Positions 1 through 10,421 of a stretch of DNA of 64,000 nt are shown in pieces. Both the position numbers and the translations under genes were made by a program. Source of the DNA: Phymatolithon calcareum (lineage: Eukaryota > Rhodophyta > Florideophyceae > Hapalidiales); assembly GCA_977006965.1 (NCBI GenBank), contig OZ345381.1:124001-188000 (forward strand). The letters run 5' to 3'. A model generated the notes under the pieces. The model searched no databases. It had not been told where the DNA came from and was given only the letters and a program-made list of their open reading frames with translations. Within the stretch, counting starts at the first letter, position 1. The number at the start of each line of letters is the position of its first letter.

Positions 1-195
1 TGTGGGGATTGAGGAGCGGCGGGTGGGGCGAGGGGTTGAGGGAGGGGGATGACGGTGCGAAGTGCTTTTGCGGCGGTTGCGTGAGGGTGGGGCAGGTGGT
101 ACGACTTGGAAGCAGGGGGATTGTGGGGGGATGAAGAGTGTTGGACGATGACGCAACATGGCGCGATAAGAGTTGGTGGGTGGTCGGAAGGAGCA

Positions 196-279
196 AGTGC
201 AGTGCAGTGCAGTGCAGTGCAGTGAGGTAGAAGACGAACGAAGGGTGAGTGAGTGAGTGAGTGAGTGAATGAGTGAGTG
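196..279. repeat. Two adjacent microsatellites, (agtgc)n and (gagt)n
   Basis: A pentanucleotide run of about five and a half agtgc units lies at 196-224. A tetranucleotide gagt run with one interruption lies at 245-279. Both are read directly and have no evident function. Confidence 0.9.
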
Positions 280-1436
280 GGTTGGATGGCGGCGTTGCAC
301 TGCTCGACGAGGTGCGCAGTGCGATCTGAAAGGAGATGATGTTTCTCTTTCAACAGGATGGGGACGTCATTCGGAGAGTTTAAAAGACAGCACGGCACGT
401 AAATCCGTGTGCGCCAGATCTACTGTAGCGATCGTCCCGATGGCGATGGAGTGCGTGCCACCGCGGTACAGTACTGGCCGCGGTGGATTGTGCGTACACG
501 TGGCTGCAGGAAGGGCATGCGGGCCAATGGGAGTGAGGTGGAAGGGGGGATTGAAAAAATCTGGAGAGGTGATGCAAGGGAGATATGCCTAGCTGGACTC
601 ACAAAACATGATTTCTCCGCGTTTATGTAAAAATCATGATCATGACCTCGCTGGATGCATTGCCACCATAATTTAAATCTCGGCAGGTCGACTGTACTGT
701 AGCGTTCGCCGGTTGGAGGAATGGCCGTCCAGTGGCGGCACGGGTCGCAGACGAAACGAACATATGGTATCCTGACGGTGGAGGCCCAATTCCATTCAGT
801 CCGCATGGGGGCAGTGTCCTCTGCAACGCTTCTGCAGCACCATGTGTATCATATGATATATCGCTTCGCTTCACACTTGAACCGTAGTGGTGCGCACCGT
901 TGCCATGTGTCGTTTGGTACCACATGAGCAAGTGCCGCTTGGCGTAACGGTGTTCGTCGAAGCCATCTGTCCGCCATGTGTGCCTGTGCTTGTGCTCGGT
1001 TTGTTGGTCTCTCTCATCACGATACTCTGCGGTGCAACAATATGGCGCGCACTGCAGTTTAAGGAGATTATCAACCCACTTGCATCTGCAGCTCATTTGC
1101 ATTTGCAGACAATGATCCGCGATGATCGCGCATCTGCAACTCTAACCGGACGACTCACATTGTGTCGTCCCTGTGTCATGTACAGTACAGTATCCGAAAT
1201 GAAAACCCGACTTGCGCATCGCAATTGTGTCAAATGCAATTCGCACACATTGTACAAGCCTCGAAATTTTCATTTGCCGTAATCGGAATAGCATAGAATC
1301 ACGTCAATGGCTCGAGCCACGTCATTCTCTTCTGCAGCGTCCATGTAGGCATCCTCAGCATACCGTTGAACGTTCCGACTTCCCATCATTGGAGCATCAT
1401 GCTCCTTGACTGCACTTTTCTTCAATTTCAGTACAT

Positions 1437-1560
1437 GTGTACAAGAACGAAAAGGTTTGAAGTGTAGGAAGAAGATTTGCACATTCAGGTTGTACTGTAG
1501 AATAGAACATCCCATTTCTTCAATTTTCTTCCTGCACTCCAAAGCTTTTCGTTTTTGCAC
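1437..1560. repeat. Imperfect inverted repeat (hairpin), arms about 39 bp
   Basis: The arm at about 1437-1475 is complementary, with a few mismatches, to the arm at about 1522-1560. A 46-bp loop separates them. The layout is the same as the local inverted duplications seen in many other places in this window. Confidence 0.75.
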
Positions 1561-1855
1561 CCCACATTGCCGCTACAGGTGGCCAAATTCCTGCCTGCCG
1601 TCTGCATGTCGCACACAGAGCACACTTTTGTGAAGTTTTGCAGTGACAAAGGATTGTCTGCAGTACAGTTTCCGAACGCTGCAAATTTAGCCCTGCAGAA
1701 AAGATATGCGTGAAAATTTTGTCTATTGTACGGTATTTTTTCCTCAATTGAGGACATCATAATATGAATTGGAGAATATTATTCTCCAATTTAATTAATT
1801 AAAATTGCACGTTATTCAAGCATTACCAATGAAACTCCCATCCACCATTCTGCTG

Positions 1856-1945
1856 GGCGTTTCGTGAGCTGCACAAAGGTAGGTAGCATCAGAGGAAGCC
1901 ATGCCCATATCTTCGGAAGTCTGTGGGACTTTTAAATAAACTCGA
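1856..1945 (+). repeat. LINE 3' tail fragment
   Basis: This stretch shares about 75 bases (a ggcgtttcgtgagc start, an atcagaggaagcc block, an atatcttcggaagtctgtggg block and an A/T-rich ...tttaaataaac end) with 24232-24309 on the opposite strand. The copy here has a short internal insertion. An A-rich terminus repeated at two loci next to LINE coding relics suggests the 3' end of a non-LTR retrotransposon. Confidence 0.55.
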
Positions 1946-2140
1946 ACTATATAAGAAAAATAACAATGAAACTTTACTCGCTCTCGGTATCGTCATAGAC
2001 ATCAAGCTCGTGGAGCATCTCTACGTGTCGCGTAAAGCAATTTTTACCAGTGAATGTTCCACAAATGTAAATTAGAGCACGTTCAAGCTTTGTGTAGGAC
2101 GAACAAACAAGCCTCGTCTTCATACATTTTCAGACATGGC

Positions 2141-3883
2141 GTCGCTTCTGCAAGGTATAAGGGGTGAGTACCCCATCAACACTCTTCCGTCTCCTTTTTG
2201 TTGGCGTTAGATGCGTACCGGCACGATACCAGACGCGAATGTCCGCTCTAGAGTGGCGGAGCGACGTCGAGCGTAGTACGAGTCGTATGCGCTGTTGATC
2301 AGCTATGTCGCCAACTCTCTATAAAACATACGCAGTGTTATGTTCTTCTATCTCTTCGGGCTCACTCCGGAGTTTGGAAACCTGCTGTCAAAGACATACA
2401 TCTCTAACAGAAAACTATTGATGCGGAACGACAAACCTCGATTGCGCACCTTCTTCTCCAGATTCAGGCTCTCCTGCCTGCACCGACTGTTCCTTTCAAA
2501 TTGAGCGCATGCTGAACATTGTATTTAGCATACTTCTCGGCATAGTGGGGAAGACCAATATCAATCAAATGACCGCCTTGGCAATACCATAGGGATACTA
2601 ACTCACCGACGCAAATCACTTCCGAAGAGTATACTTTTCTCTGGACACTGAAGCAGATACAGCAGAAATTTTCGACGAACCTTGCAGAAACATTTCCAGA
2701 ATAGATCGATTGATGGTTCTCGGAAATATCGGACTCTACAGAAAAGGGTTCATACTTTCGACATGCTTAAGACTATATAAGGCGCTCGTCCGGCCAATGA
2801 CGGAGTATCTTCTCTCGTTCCCAGACCTGATGAGTAACATCCTCCGCGCACAGGGCGCTCTAGAGAGCAACCTGTTCTCAACAATTTTCGGCACGTGGTG
2901 CAAGAATATGCAGGCCCGCTTTCGAGGAATATACCGCCTGGAATCCATTCAACTACGCCAAGCGCATTTGAGCTCCAAGTTCATAACAGAACAGAAATTT
3001 CGAAGAAAACAGGCACTTGAGCTTCCCAAGGGGACAACACGACTGGCAATATTAAACGCGACAAGCGATGTGCTTTGCAAAGCTCTTCTCTGTAGCTCTA
3101 CAGAGGTATTTGCGCGCAACCTAGATGCCACGACAAATGTAAACGCAAGAACGCAGAAGAACGCAAAAGAAGAACTGGATGCATGTCTAACTCCTAAAGC
3201 CGTTGGACGGGAGGGCCGGCGCCCTCCTCATCCCATCAAGAACAAGCTACCATCATTTCTCACCCTCGGAAAAGCGAAGCACAGGCTTCTTTGCGTGCAC
3301 TGGTTATTTCACCGCTTCCCATACTCCTGGCAAGAGCAAGCAAGAAATGAAGATTCCGAACTAAATGAAGATCTCAAAGGTATTTCAAACTTAATGCCCA
3401 TACAACGACTTTCCGATATTCAAAGAGAGATACTGGAAATGGCAGTTGATACTGTCCAAAGAAAATGTCCGAAATCAACTACTTAATTGAGAACGTAAGC
3501 GAAGGATTGTGGCGCAACGAAAAGTCTCTCAGGTGCAATGAAAATTGACAAAGGGAACTTCAATTAAACAGAAATCCAATCCAATCCTTGCAGAAACATT
3601 CCAGCGTCTCCGAAGCACGGTGGCGGGATATTCTTTTTAACGATTCCTGTTCCATAATTCCTTCTTCGAGCCAGATTCAAACCTTGTCGTGAGGATGAGA
3701 ATGCTGAAGAGTTTCAGCAGCTCTAACTCTGTAGTTGCTCATCATCCAATTCAATGGGGCTTGAGCAACATGACCACGAAGCAATTGTATGAAGTGCGAG
3801 AACCAATCCAACCTTTTTCGGTCATTGTGTGACGTTCAGGTGTACGTACTGACGAGAACTAGAGAGGAACTTCATCTTAAATA
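2141..3883 (+). mobile_element. Non-LTR retrotransposon (LINE) unit, copy 1
   Basis: This 1,743-bp unit recurs at 15196-16938 with no net indel (constant offset of 13,055) and only scattered substitutions. It encodes the post-palm part of a LINE reverse transcriptase and ends in an A/T-rich stretch (...tcttaaata). The 5' part with endonuclease and RT palm domains is absent. Both copies begin and end at the same bases. No convincing target-site duplication was seen. Confidence 0.85.
2602..3486 (+). pseudogene. LINE reverse transcriptase C-terminal fragment
   Basis: The frame is open from just after a TAA at 2599-2601 to the TAA at 3484-3486; the first ATG is at 2713. The translated segment with LRLYKALVRPMTEY is the helix after the RT thumb that is typical of LINE ORF2 proteins (YK-x-L-x-RP-x-x-EY). 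Further on is a KAKHRLLCVHWLFHRFP motif that recurs in other LINE relics of this window. The YxDD catalytic palm is not present, so this is a fragment of a longer ORF2 and cannot work as a polymerase alone. A nearly identical copy lies at 15657-16541. Confidence 0.75.
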
Positions 3884-4770
3884 ACCTGTTTCTTGGCGGA
3901 AACTCAACAGAAGCGTACGTGGCAAAACGGTAAATGATTCGTGTAGAGAGAGACCAGTAGAGCTACTCCAACTTTTGAACAATTAGAACTTGCTCGAGGT
4001 AAAGTTCAGGCGTTAAGTAAAGGTTGACAACCTGGTTGTCTCACGTTGTCATCAACGACTATAGATCCTTTACGATGGCGCGCAGGTGTGTGAAAAAGGA
4101 GGAAATTGTCGGCAGTATTCCCTATCAAATGGTGCGTTCGGTAAAAACTACCGCCGTAACGTCGATAGTGTGCCTCTGTTTTGATGCTGGTCCACTGATA
4201 TTCCTGACATCGAACGGTGCGGTCAGTAAAAATAACAGCCGTTAAGCCGACAGTCTGTATGTGCTTCGGTGCTGTTGTAGCTGTTCGAGACAGCGAGAGA
4301 CATGCAGGTTGTCAACCTGTACTTATTTTCACGGACTGATTTGCAACTTCTACTTCCACCTACAGGAGCTCACGAGATGAACAAATTGTACTATTAAACT
4401 TGCTCGAGGTTAAGTTCAGTCGATAATATATAATTGTTGCCTGCTGCAAAAGCAAGAAGGGCTCATCAACCGAGAGTAAATACTGAAAACGATCAGCTGT
4501 TGCTAATCTACAAAACCAAAATGAGGGTGGGATTTCGAATGAGCAGAGGAGATTTTTAAGTCTACCCTGCTTCTTGAAACACGTCAAGACCAGGCGTACA
4601 GTAGTGGCTTGGGTGTGTTGCTTGTTCTACAGTAGGTCTCCATATCTCAATCATAATGCTCACTTTAGCTACAAAGCGATCTCGATTTTCAATTTTGCCT
4701 TTTGCAGTGCGTTCATAATTCCATCAAAAGCCCAATTCGTACGTACGTACCGCCATTTTGTAAGAATTAT
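3884..4770. other. Intergenic, internally repetitive
   Basis: No gene is seen. Two related blocks of about 65 bp (near 4129-4196 and 4212-4275) form a diverged tandem pair with a period of about 83 bp. The string acttgctcgaggt-aagttcag occurs near 3986 and again near 4397, and palindromes around ggttgacaacc and ggttgtcaacc lie near 4022 and 4307. This may be an old non-autonomous element, but no clean ends were found. Confidence 0.5.
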
Positions 4771-5117
4771 TGTCGAGTCATTCGTTGTCATACATGGGCG
4801 TGCAGCCACAAACCCCAGCGGTCTGTGAGCTGCGGAGGTGCGTCCTATCATACACGCTAGATACCTTAAGATAGATTTTGTTGTCCCTCGCTACTTTGCC
4901 TGGGCTAGAATGTTGTAAAGATTGGCACTTGCTAAAAGGTCTAGTCTACAGCACAAGCTCGGCTTGCGCGCATTCTCACCCCGCGCAGAGGCATCGGCCT
5001 CTGGAAACACTACACCCCCTTTCCCCCTTTTTTTTGGAACGGACCGCGCAGCCACTCCCGCCCTCTGATTGTACAGAGGGCAGCGCCGTGCGAGGCGCAA
5101 ACGGGCCTGTGACGACA
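4771..5117 (+). repeat. 5' LTR of copia element
   Basis: The 347-bp terminal repeat starts TGTCGAGTC and ends GTGACGACA. It is repeated at 12271-12617 with four substitutions. The ATTAT target duplication immediately precedes it. Confidence 0.97.
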
Positions 5118-5178
5118 ATCCGGATTCGCAGGTCTACTTTGCGCTACCCACCGTTCCCGAAAACCGCAGTACTGCACA

Positions 5179-7137
5179 ATGGCAGACCCTGGAGCACCCG
5201 CCGCCGCTGGTGCTGCACCCGGTCCTCACCGTACGCCCGATGAACCTGCTGTCTTAACCAAGGCACAGGCAGCCCAGCGTTACGGCAAGGTACAGAAGAT
5301 GGCTGGGATGATCTCCGAAGAGGACGACTTCTTCCGGAGGTACCTTGGAATTGCGAGGGAAATCCTCCTTGCCTTCTCGATCCCGAACAGCCAAGCAACG
5401 ACACCAGCCACAATGCCGGACCCTATGGAAGTCTGTGAACTGATGTCCGACTTGCTCCCAGCTGCATCTCATGTCTTTACCGAGGACTACTTCGGTCGCC
5501 CGATGTATCCGATCAAGGTGCTGTCTGCAGTCGCCGAGCTCTACGGATTTCGTGAAATCGATGCTGCTTTTATGGACAACCTTATCCTCTCTGACTACGA
5601 GAAGGAGCATAAGGGAATCCAAAATTAGATTTGGTTCGCCTACCTGTTAGGCATAGGTCCGGAGGAGGCGCGCGATGTCATCAACAAGTTCAAAGACGCT
5701 CGCTTCTTCTCCGCACGCGGGACTCGCTCGGCTGCAACGCAAGGAGCAGCATCACAACGCGATCCCGGGTCATCTGGAGCCGCTTCAAGGAGCACAGCAC
5801 CCCGTCGTCCTCCGGCTATGGAGACTACCCCTGTAGCTCCGCCGGTCGCTCAAGCCGCTTCCACCGAACAGATCCCAAGCTTTCAGCCTGTCTCGATGCA
5901 GAGCCTGGGTCGGACCTTCGAAAGCGCAGCATCACCGACGACTCCACCCCAACAGATGATACGGATGCACAGAGAGCGTCAAGTCTCTACGTCGGCAGCT
6001 CAGGAGGATACGCGCAAGGCCAACTACATTGGCCAGTCCTTCGCTTCCTCGAAGTTCACTGGAGACCTCTCTACCTCCATCGAGCACCATCTCAGGGACT
6101 ACGAGACATGCGCTCGTCAGCACCGTCTCACTCCGAACCAGACCGCAGAGTACTTCGTCAACTCCTTGGATGGCCCTGCCCGGACCTTCCTGCTCAGCCA
6201 CTTCGTGAGTGGTATGTCGTACGCCCAGGTGGCTGGAATGATGCGCAAGGAGTACGACAGCGACTCTCGTCAGCTTCAGGTCCAATCCAGACCTGAAGGG
6301 CTGAAGCTGGACTCTTTCATGGTGGAGCACTCCATCTCTACTGAGTCTGCTGGTCTTAATAAGATGGTCGACCTGATTGAGCGTCTCACTCCGCAGTGTC
6401 CCGTCGGATTTCGCTCCGATGAGAACAAGACGCGATACTTGCGCAGCGCTGTCATCAACCACGAGTGGGCTATTGCTCCTATCCGGAACATTGTAACTCA
6501 TCGTTACAAGTTTCACGGATTTGTCACCGCGCTGCACGAAAGCCTTCAACTCTCGGAAGAGTTGAAGTCTAGAAGCACATCCTACGCTACGCGTGTAGCG
6601 GAGACTCCCGCTGATGATGACGCGTCTGAAGCTTTCTTCCAGCGCTACGGTCGACATCCTCGCAACGAACGCAAACATGCCCCCCGATTCACTCCCAGGA
6701 CCCCGGCAAAGCAGCGCTTCCGTCGTCGCAATGAGCGCAACTCCGTTGAGTTCGAAGACGCCCGCCGCAGGAACGAATGTTTCAAGTGTGGTTCGTCGGA
6801 TTGGACCCCTGGCCACGTATGCGCCGCAGGCGCCGTCCGCAGCTACGTGCGCAATCGAGTCCGTCAAGGGCACTCTCAAATTCACATCGTGCGTGACTTG
6901 CTCCTCGGCATTGAGGAGGACGCCCACGTCGCAGCCGCAGAGGACTGTCCCGCGTCGAAGGGAGAACCATCCCCAACTGCCACGAACTTTGCTGAGGACA
7001 GTCTACTGCAGCTCGATAATGCGCTGGCAGCTGCGGATCTCAATGACGCCGACGATGAGACCCCTACCGACGTGATGGATGCTTACATCGCCAAGAGCTC
7101 GATTGAGACCGCCATGAACACGAAGGGTTTTTATTAA
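5179..7137 (+). pseudogene. copia gag, interrupted by one in-frame TAG
   Basis: One reading frame runs from ATG 5179 to TAA 7135-7137, broken only by a TAG at 5626-5628; the same frame continues without loss on both sides. The product would be a structural Gag polyprotein that packages element RNA in virus-like particles. Near the C-terminus (bases about 6775-6835) is a zinc-knuckle-like cluster, CFKCG...PGHVC, of the spaced CX2C...HxC form seen in plant retrotransposons. The N-terminus is Ala/Pro-rich. The frame ends right after a slippery heptamer, so the normal terminus is also the frameshift site. I read the TAG as a point mutation, though suppression cannot be excluded. Confidence 0.85.
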
Positions 7138-7170
7138 GGCGGTGTGGGTCTTCAGAAACCCCGCATCGCC
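7125..7170 (+). promoter_or_regulatory. Programmed -1 ribosomal frameshift signal between gag and pol
   Basis: The slippery heptamer G GGT TTT (7125-7131) is in register with the gag frame. It is followed by a 6-nt spacer (7132-7137, containing the gag TAA) and a predicted stem: GGCGGTGTGGG (7138-7148) pairs with CCCGCATCGCC (7160-7170), 11 pairs including G-U pairs, across an 11-nt loop. Slipping back one base enters the pol frame, which is open from there through protease. Heptamer, spacer length and stem match the canonical arrangement. A -1 shift is not the usual copia strategy, which is a single fused ORF. Confidence 0.8.
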
Positions 7171-10100
7171 GACCAACCAATCCTTGTGGGCGCCACTCTC
7201 CGCGACCGACTCGGAAGCCTCCTTGGCAGAACGTCGACTGCCCTGGAATTTTTGCGGCAGAGCTACGAAAGGAGTCCAGCAGGAAGCGCCCTCTTGGATT
7301 CTGCATTGACATCGGTGCCCCGAAATCCGTCTGTGGGAAACGGGAGATGCACCGAATATTGACAGAGTTGGGAATACGCAAGTACCATTTGAGAAGGAGC
7401 CCAAGTCGTTTCCGGTTCGGCGATGAGACCTTTTCATCGATGGGCATAATCCAATTGCCGCTCGCAACTCCATCTGGAATCGCGGACATCCTTGTCGACT
7501 TCGACATCGTCCAAGCGGATGTGCCTGCCTTACATGGGATGGACGTGCTCGACCGTGAAGGCCTCGTTGCAGACACAGTGTTCAACCGCCTTGCGCGACG
7601 TTCGTCTGTTGAGCTTGGTTCTGGGAAGATCGGCTACATCGACGAATGGTCTATCCCATTGACTCGCTCCCCGAGCGGCCATGTCTACACATCGATCCAG
7701 AAACCGACCTCAAGCTACTTCACCCGTGCGCAACTGCAGAAACTACACAGGCAGTTATTCCACCCCTCGGCGAGAAAGCTCTACAACCTGATCCTCAAAG
7801 CGCGACCGGAGCAAGCTACATCCGATACGCTCAAGATCTTGGAAGAGATCTCGCGACGATGCGATCCCTGTCAACGCATCCGTCCAGCTCCTGTTCGCTT
7901 CCGTGTTTCACTTGGCACCGAGAACGCGCGCTTCAACGAACGCATCCTCATGGACATCATGTACATTGAGACAATGCCCGTGCTACATATCGTTGATGAA
8001 GCCACGCGGTTCTCAGCCGCTCGTTTCCTTCCGAGCGTGAGCACTAGCGCGATCTGGGATGCGCTGCTGAGGTGCTGGGCAACGGTATACATTGGCCTCC
8101 CGAATCGCATCCTTGTCGACCAGGGAAGCCAGTTCGGCAGGAGCGAGCCCTTCATCTCGCTTGCGAGGCGCTCGAACATCGAGCCCGAAGCTACCGGGAC
8201 CGAGGCGCATGCTAGCCTCGGCATCGGCGAGCGCTACCACGAACCGCTCCGATCGACGTTCCGGAAGATGCGCGTCGACTACCCACGTGCGGACAAGGAC
8301 CTCCTCCTCCAGCTTTCGGTCAAGGCGATGAACGACACCCTCGGCCCGGAAGGCCTCGTTCCATCGTCTCTGGTTTTCGGAGAGTACCCGAAGGTGTACA
8401 CACCGTCCGAAACACCGCAGAAGAGGCCAACTGCGGACGAACGCGCAGCAATGCTGCACTCTGCTCGAGCAGAAATGCAGCGGCATATGGCGAAATCCCG
8501 CATCGCTCGCGCTCTTAAGCATTCTGTTCCGCGAGCGAGTGATACTTCTTACGAGCCTGGCGACAAGCTTCTTGTGTGGCGCGAGAAGATCGTTAGCAAC
8601 CGTATCGGTGAATGGGTCGGTCCATTCACGGTTCTCGGCATGAACGCGGACAAGAAGATCGTCTACGTACAGGACGTCGACGTCGGAAACGCCCGACCTT
8701 TTAACGTCGCGCAAGTGAAGCGATACTACCCACCGGTGGAAATCGCTCACTCCTTGTTCCAAGACATCGGCAAGGGCCTTTCCGAGTTCTCCTCGGAGGA
8801 AGAACTGGGTTGCGACATCCGCCTGACCGAAGTCATTGACCCGTCTGACCATCGCGCCTCCACGATGGAGATGAACGAAGCAAAGCGCGCCGAGATCCGC
8901 GGCCTCTTGGAGAGAGGAACGTTCAACGTCATCCTTAAGGGGGACGTTCCAGCCGATGCTAATGTCCTCCCCGGCCGATTTGTCCTCGCCATAAAGTCAA
9001 GCGAGGACGGGAAGGTCAAGTTCAAGGCACGCTACGTCATCGGCGGACACCGAGACCGCATGAAGGAGATGATGGTGCACGACGCGTCGACACTCCAGCC
9101 GCAGTCCATTCGGCTACTTCTCGCTCTCGCTGAGGCGCACTCGTTCGAGATCTGGACCGCCGACGTTCGCCAAGCCTACCTGCAATCCTCCGAGCCGCTA
9201 TCCAGGGATCTTTACATGACTCGACCCGTCCCTGAGTTCGAGCTTCGCCCAGACCAGTGCTTAAAGTTCTTGAAGCCTCTCTACGGTCTTTGCGACTCAG
9301 GAGACCTCTGGTACCGCACCCTGGACACCCATCATCGCGACGACCTGGGCATGGTTCCCTTCAGATCCGACCCCGCGCTCTACAAGAAGGTCGATGATGG
9401 AGACCTCGTCGGTCTCAGTGGCGGCTACGTCGACGATCTACTTCGCGCGGGGTCAGAAGACTTCAAGGCCATGGCTCGGGAGACTAACCGGAAGTTCGAG
9501 ATGGGTGACGATGAGACTCTGCCGTGCACCTTTAGCGGATTTCATCTAGAACGTGATGGAGACGGCGTCTTGCAGCAGAACCAGAACTTCTACCTGGAGA
9601 AGCTGGAAAGGCTACCGACGGACTCCTCCTTCACCCAGTTCCGATCGATGCAGATGCGACTCGCATGGCTCGCCAACACTCGCCCGGACTGTCAGTTCGA
9701 AATATCGCAGCTGGCACAGGTCACCGACGACCGCTTCTCCAAGGAACCAGCAGCGTTCATCCGCAGGCTCAACAAGGCCACGAAGTACGCAGTGCACTCC
9801 CGCTTCTCGCTCAAGATACCCCGACTGGACAAGAACTCCTTTCGCGTTGTGGGATTCGTGGACGCTTCCTTCGCGAACAACCACGACCTGTCTACCCAGC
9901 TCGGTCACATCTGCTTTCTCGTGGATAAGCACGGAAACTCGGTCCCGATGGACTCTAAGTCCTACAAGTCCAAGCGCGTTGTACGCTCAGCCATGGGCGG
10001 TGAAGTAATCACGTTCAGCGATTTATTCGATCGAGCATCCACGCTTGCGGCCGAGATTGGCGCGGTGTACAATCGCAAGGTCCCCGTGCAGCTGCTAACG

Positions 10101-10346
10101 GACTCTAAGAGCCTCTTCGATTTCATTTCTAAGGGCTCACGCACGTCCGAAAAGCGAATGATGCTAGACATTGCAGCAGCCCGTGAGGGCTTCCGCGAGA
10201 ACGTCATCTCGGATATCGTTTTCGTCCGCAGCTCGTACAACCTAGCCGATTGACTGACAAAGTCCATGTCACAAGAAGCCCTTCAGTCCGTGGTCTCTAC
10301 TGGATATCTCCGGGTCGAGCCTGAGCAGTGGATTATCCGCCATTAA
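7131..10346 (+). pseudogene. copia pol (protease-integrase-RT-RNase H), interrupted by a TGA
   Basis: The pol frame is -1 relative to gag; its first internal ATG is 7347. Protease: DIGAPKSVCG (about 7308-7337), where DIG replaces the usual DTG. Integrase: an HHCC zinc motif (LHRQLFH ... CDPC), then a DDE core with D in LMDIMYI, D in VDQGSQF and E in GERYHEP. Reverse transcriptase: TADVRQAYLQ and the catalytic GGYVDDLL. RNase H: GFVDASF and LLTDSKSLFD. Translation stops at TGA 10251-10253 inside the conserved NLAD-x-LTK motif, probably a mutated Trp codon. The same frame then continues for 30 codons to TAA 10344-10346, so the natural end is 10346. Everything else looks intact, consistent with the young LTRs. 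Confidence 0.9.
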
Positions 10347-10421
10347 TCGCTGCCTTCACTACCTTTCCCTTTAAGCAAGCCAATTTCATGTTTTATCGTC
10401 TCTATTTTTCTCCCTACTGTT

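Larger units (their letters stand above)
1..2140. other. Intergenic region without a supported gene
   Basis: Several short open frames occur on both strands, but none has a recognisable domain and they overlap one another out of frame, so none is called. The first 300 bases are G-rich on the plus strand and carry two microsatellites. Further in are an imperfect hairpin (1437-1560), short palindromes at 1741-1754 and 1768-1790, and a LINE 3' tail at about 1856-1945. Confidence 0.6.

Noticed and set aside
269-1633. Overlapping ORFs of 65-159 codons near the window start
   Set aside because: Mutually overlapping, both strands, no domain, some reading through hairpins and microsatellites.
5118-5180. 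Primer-binding site after the 5' LTR
   Set aside because: The bases after the LTR do not match the usual initiator-Met complement. A half-tRNA primer is possible, but I cannot identify one.
7144-7362. Separate 72-codon ORF between gag and pol
   Set aside because: It is the gag frame continuing past its stop, overlapping the protease frame. The -1 frame carries the conserved protease motif instead.
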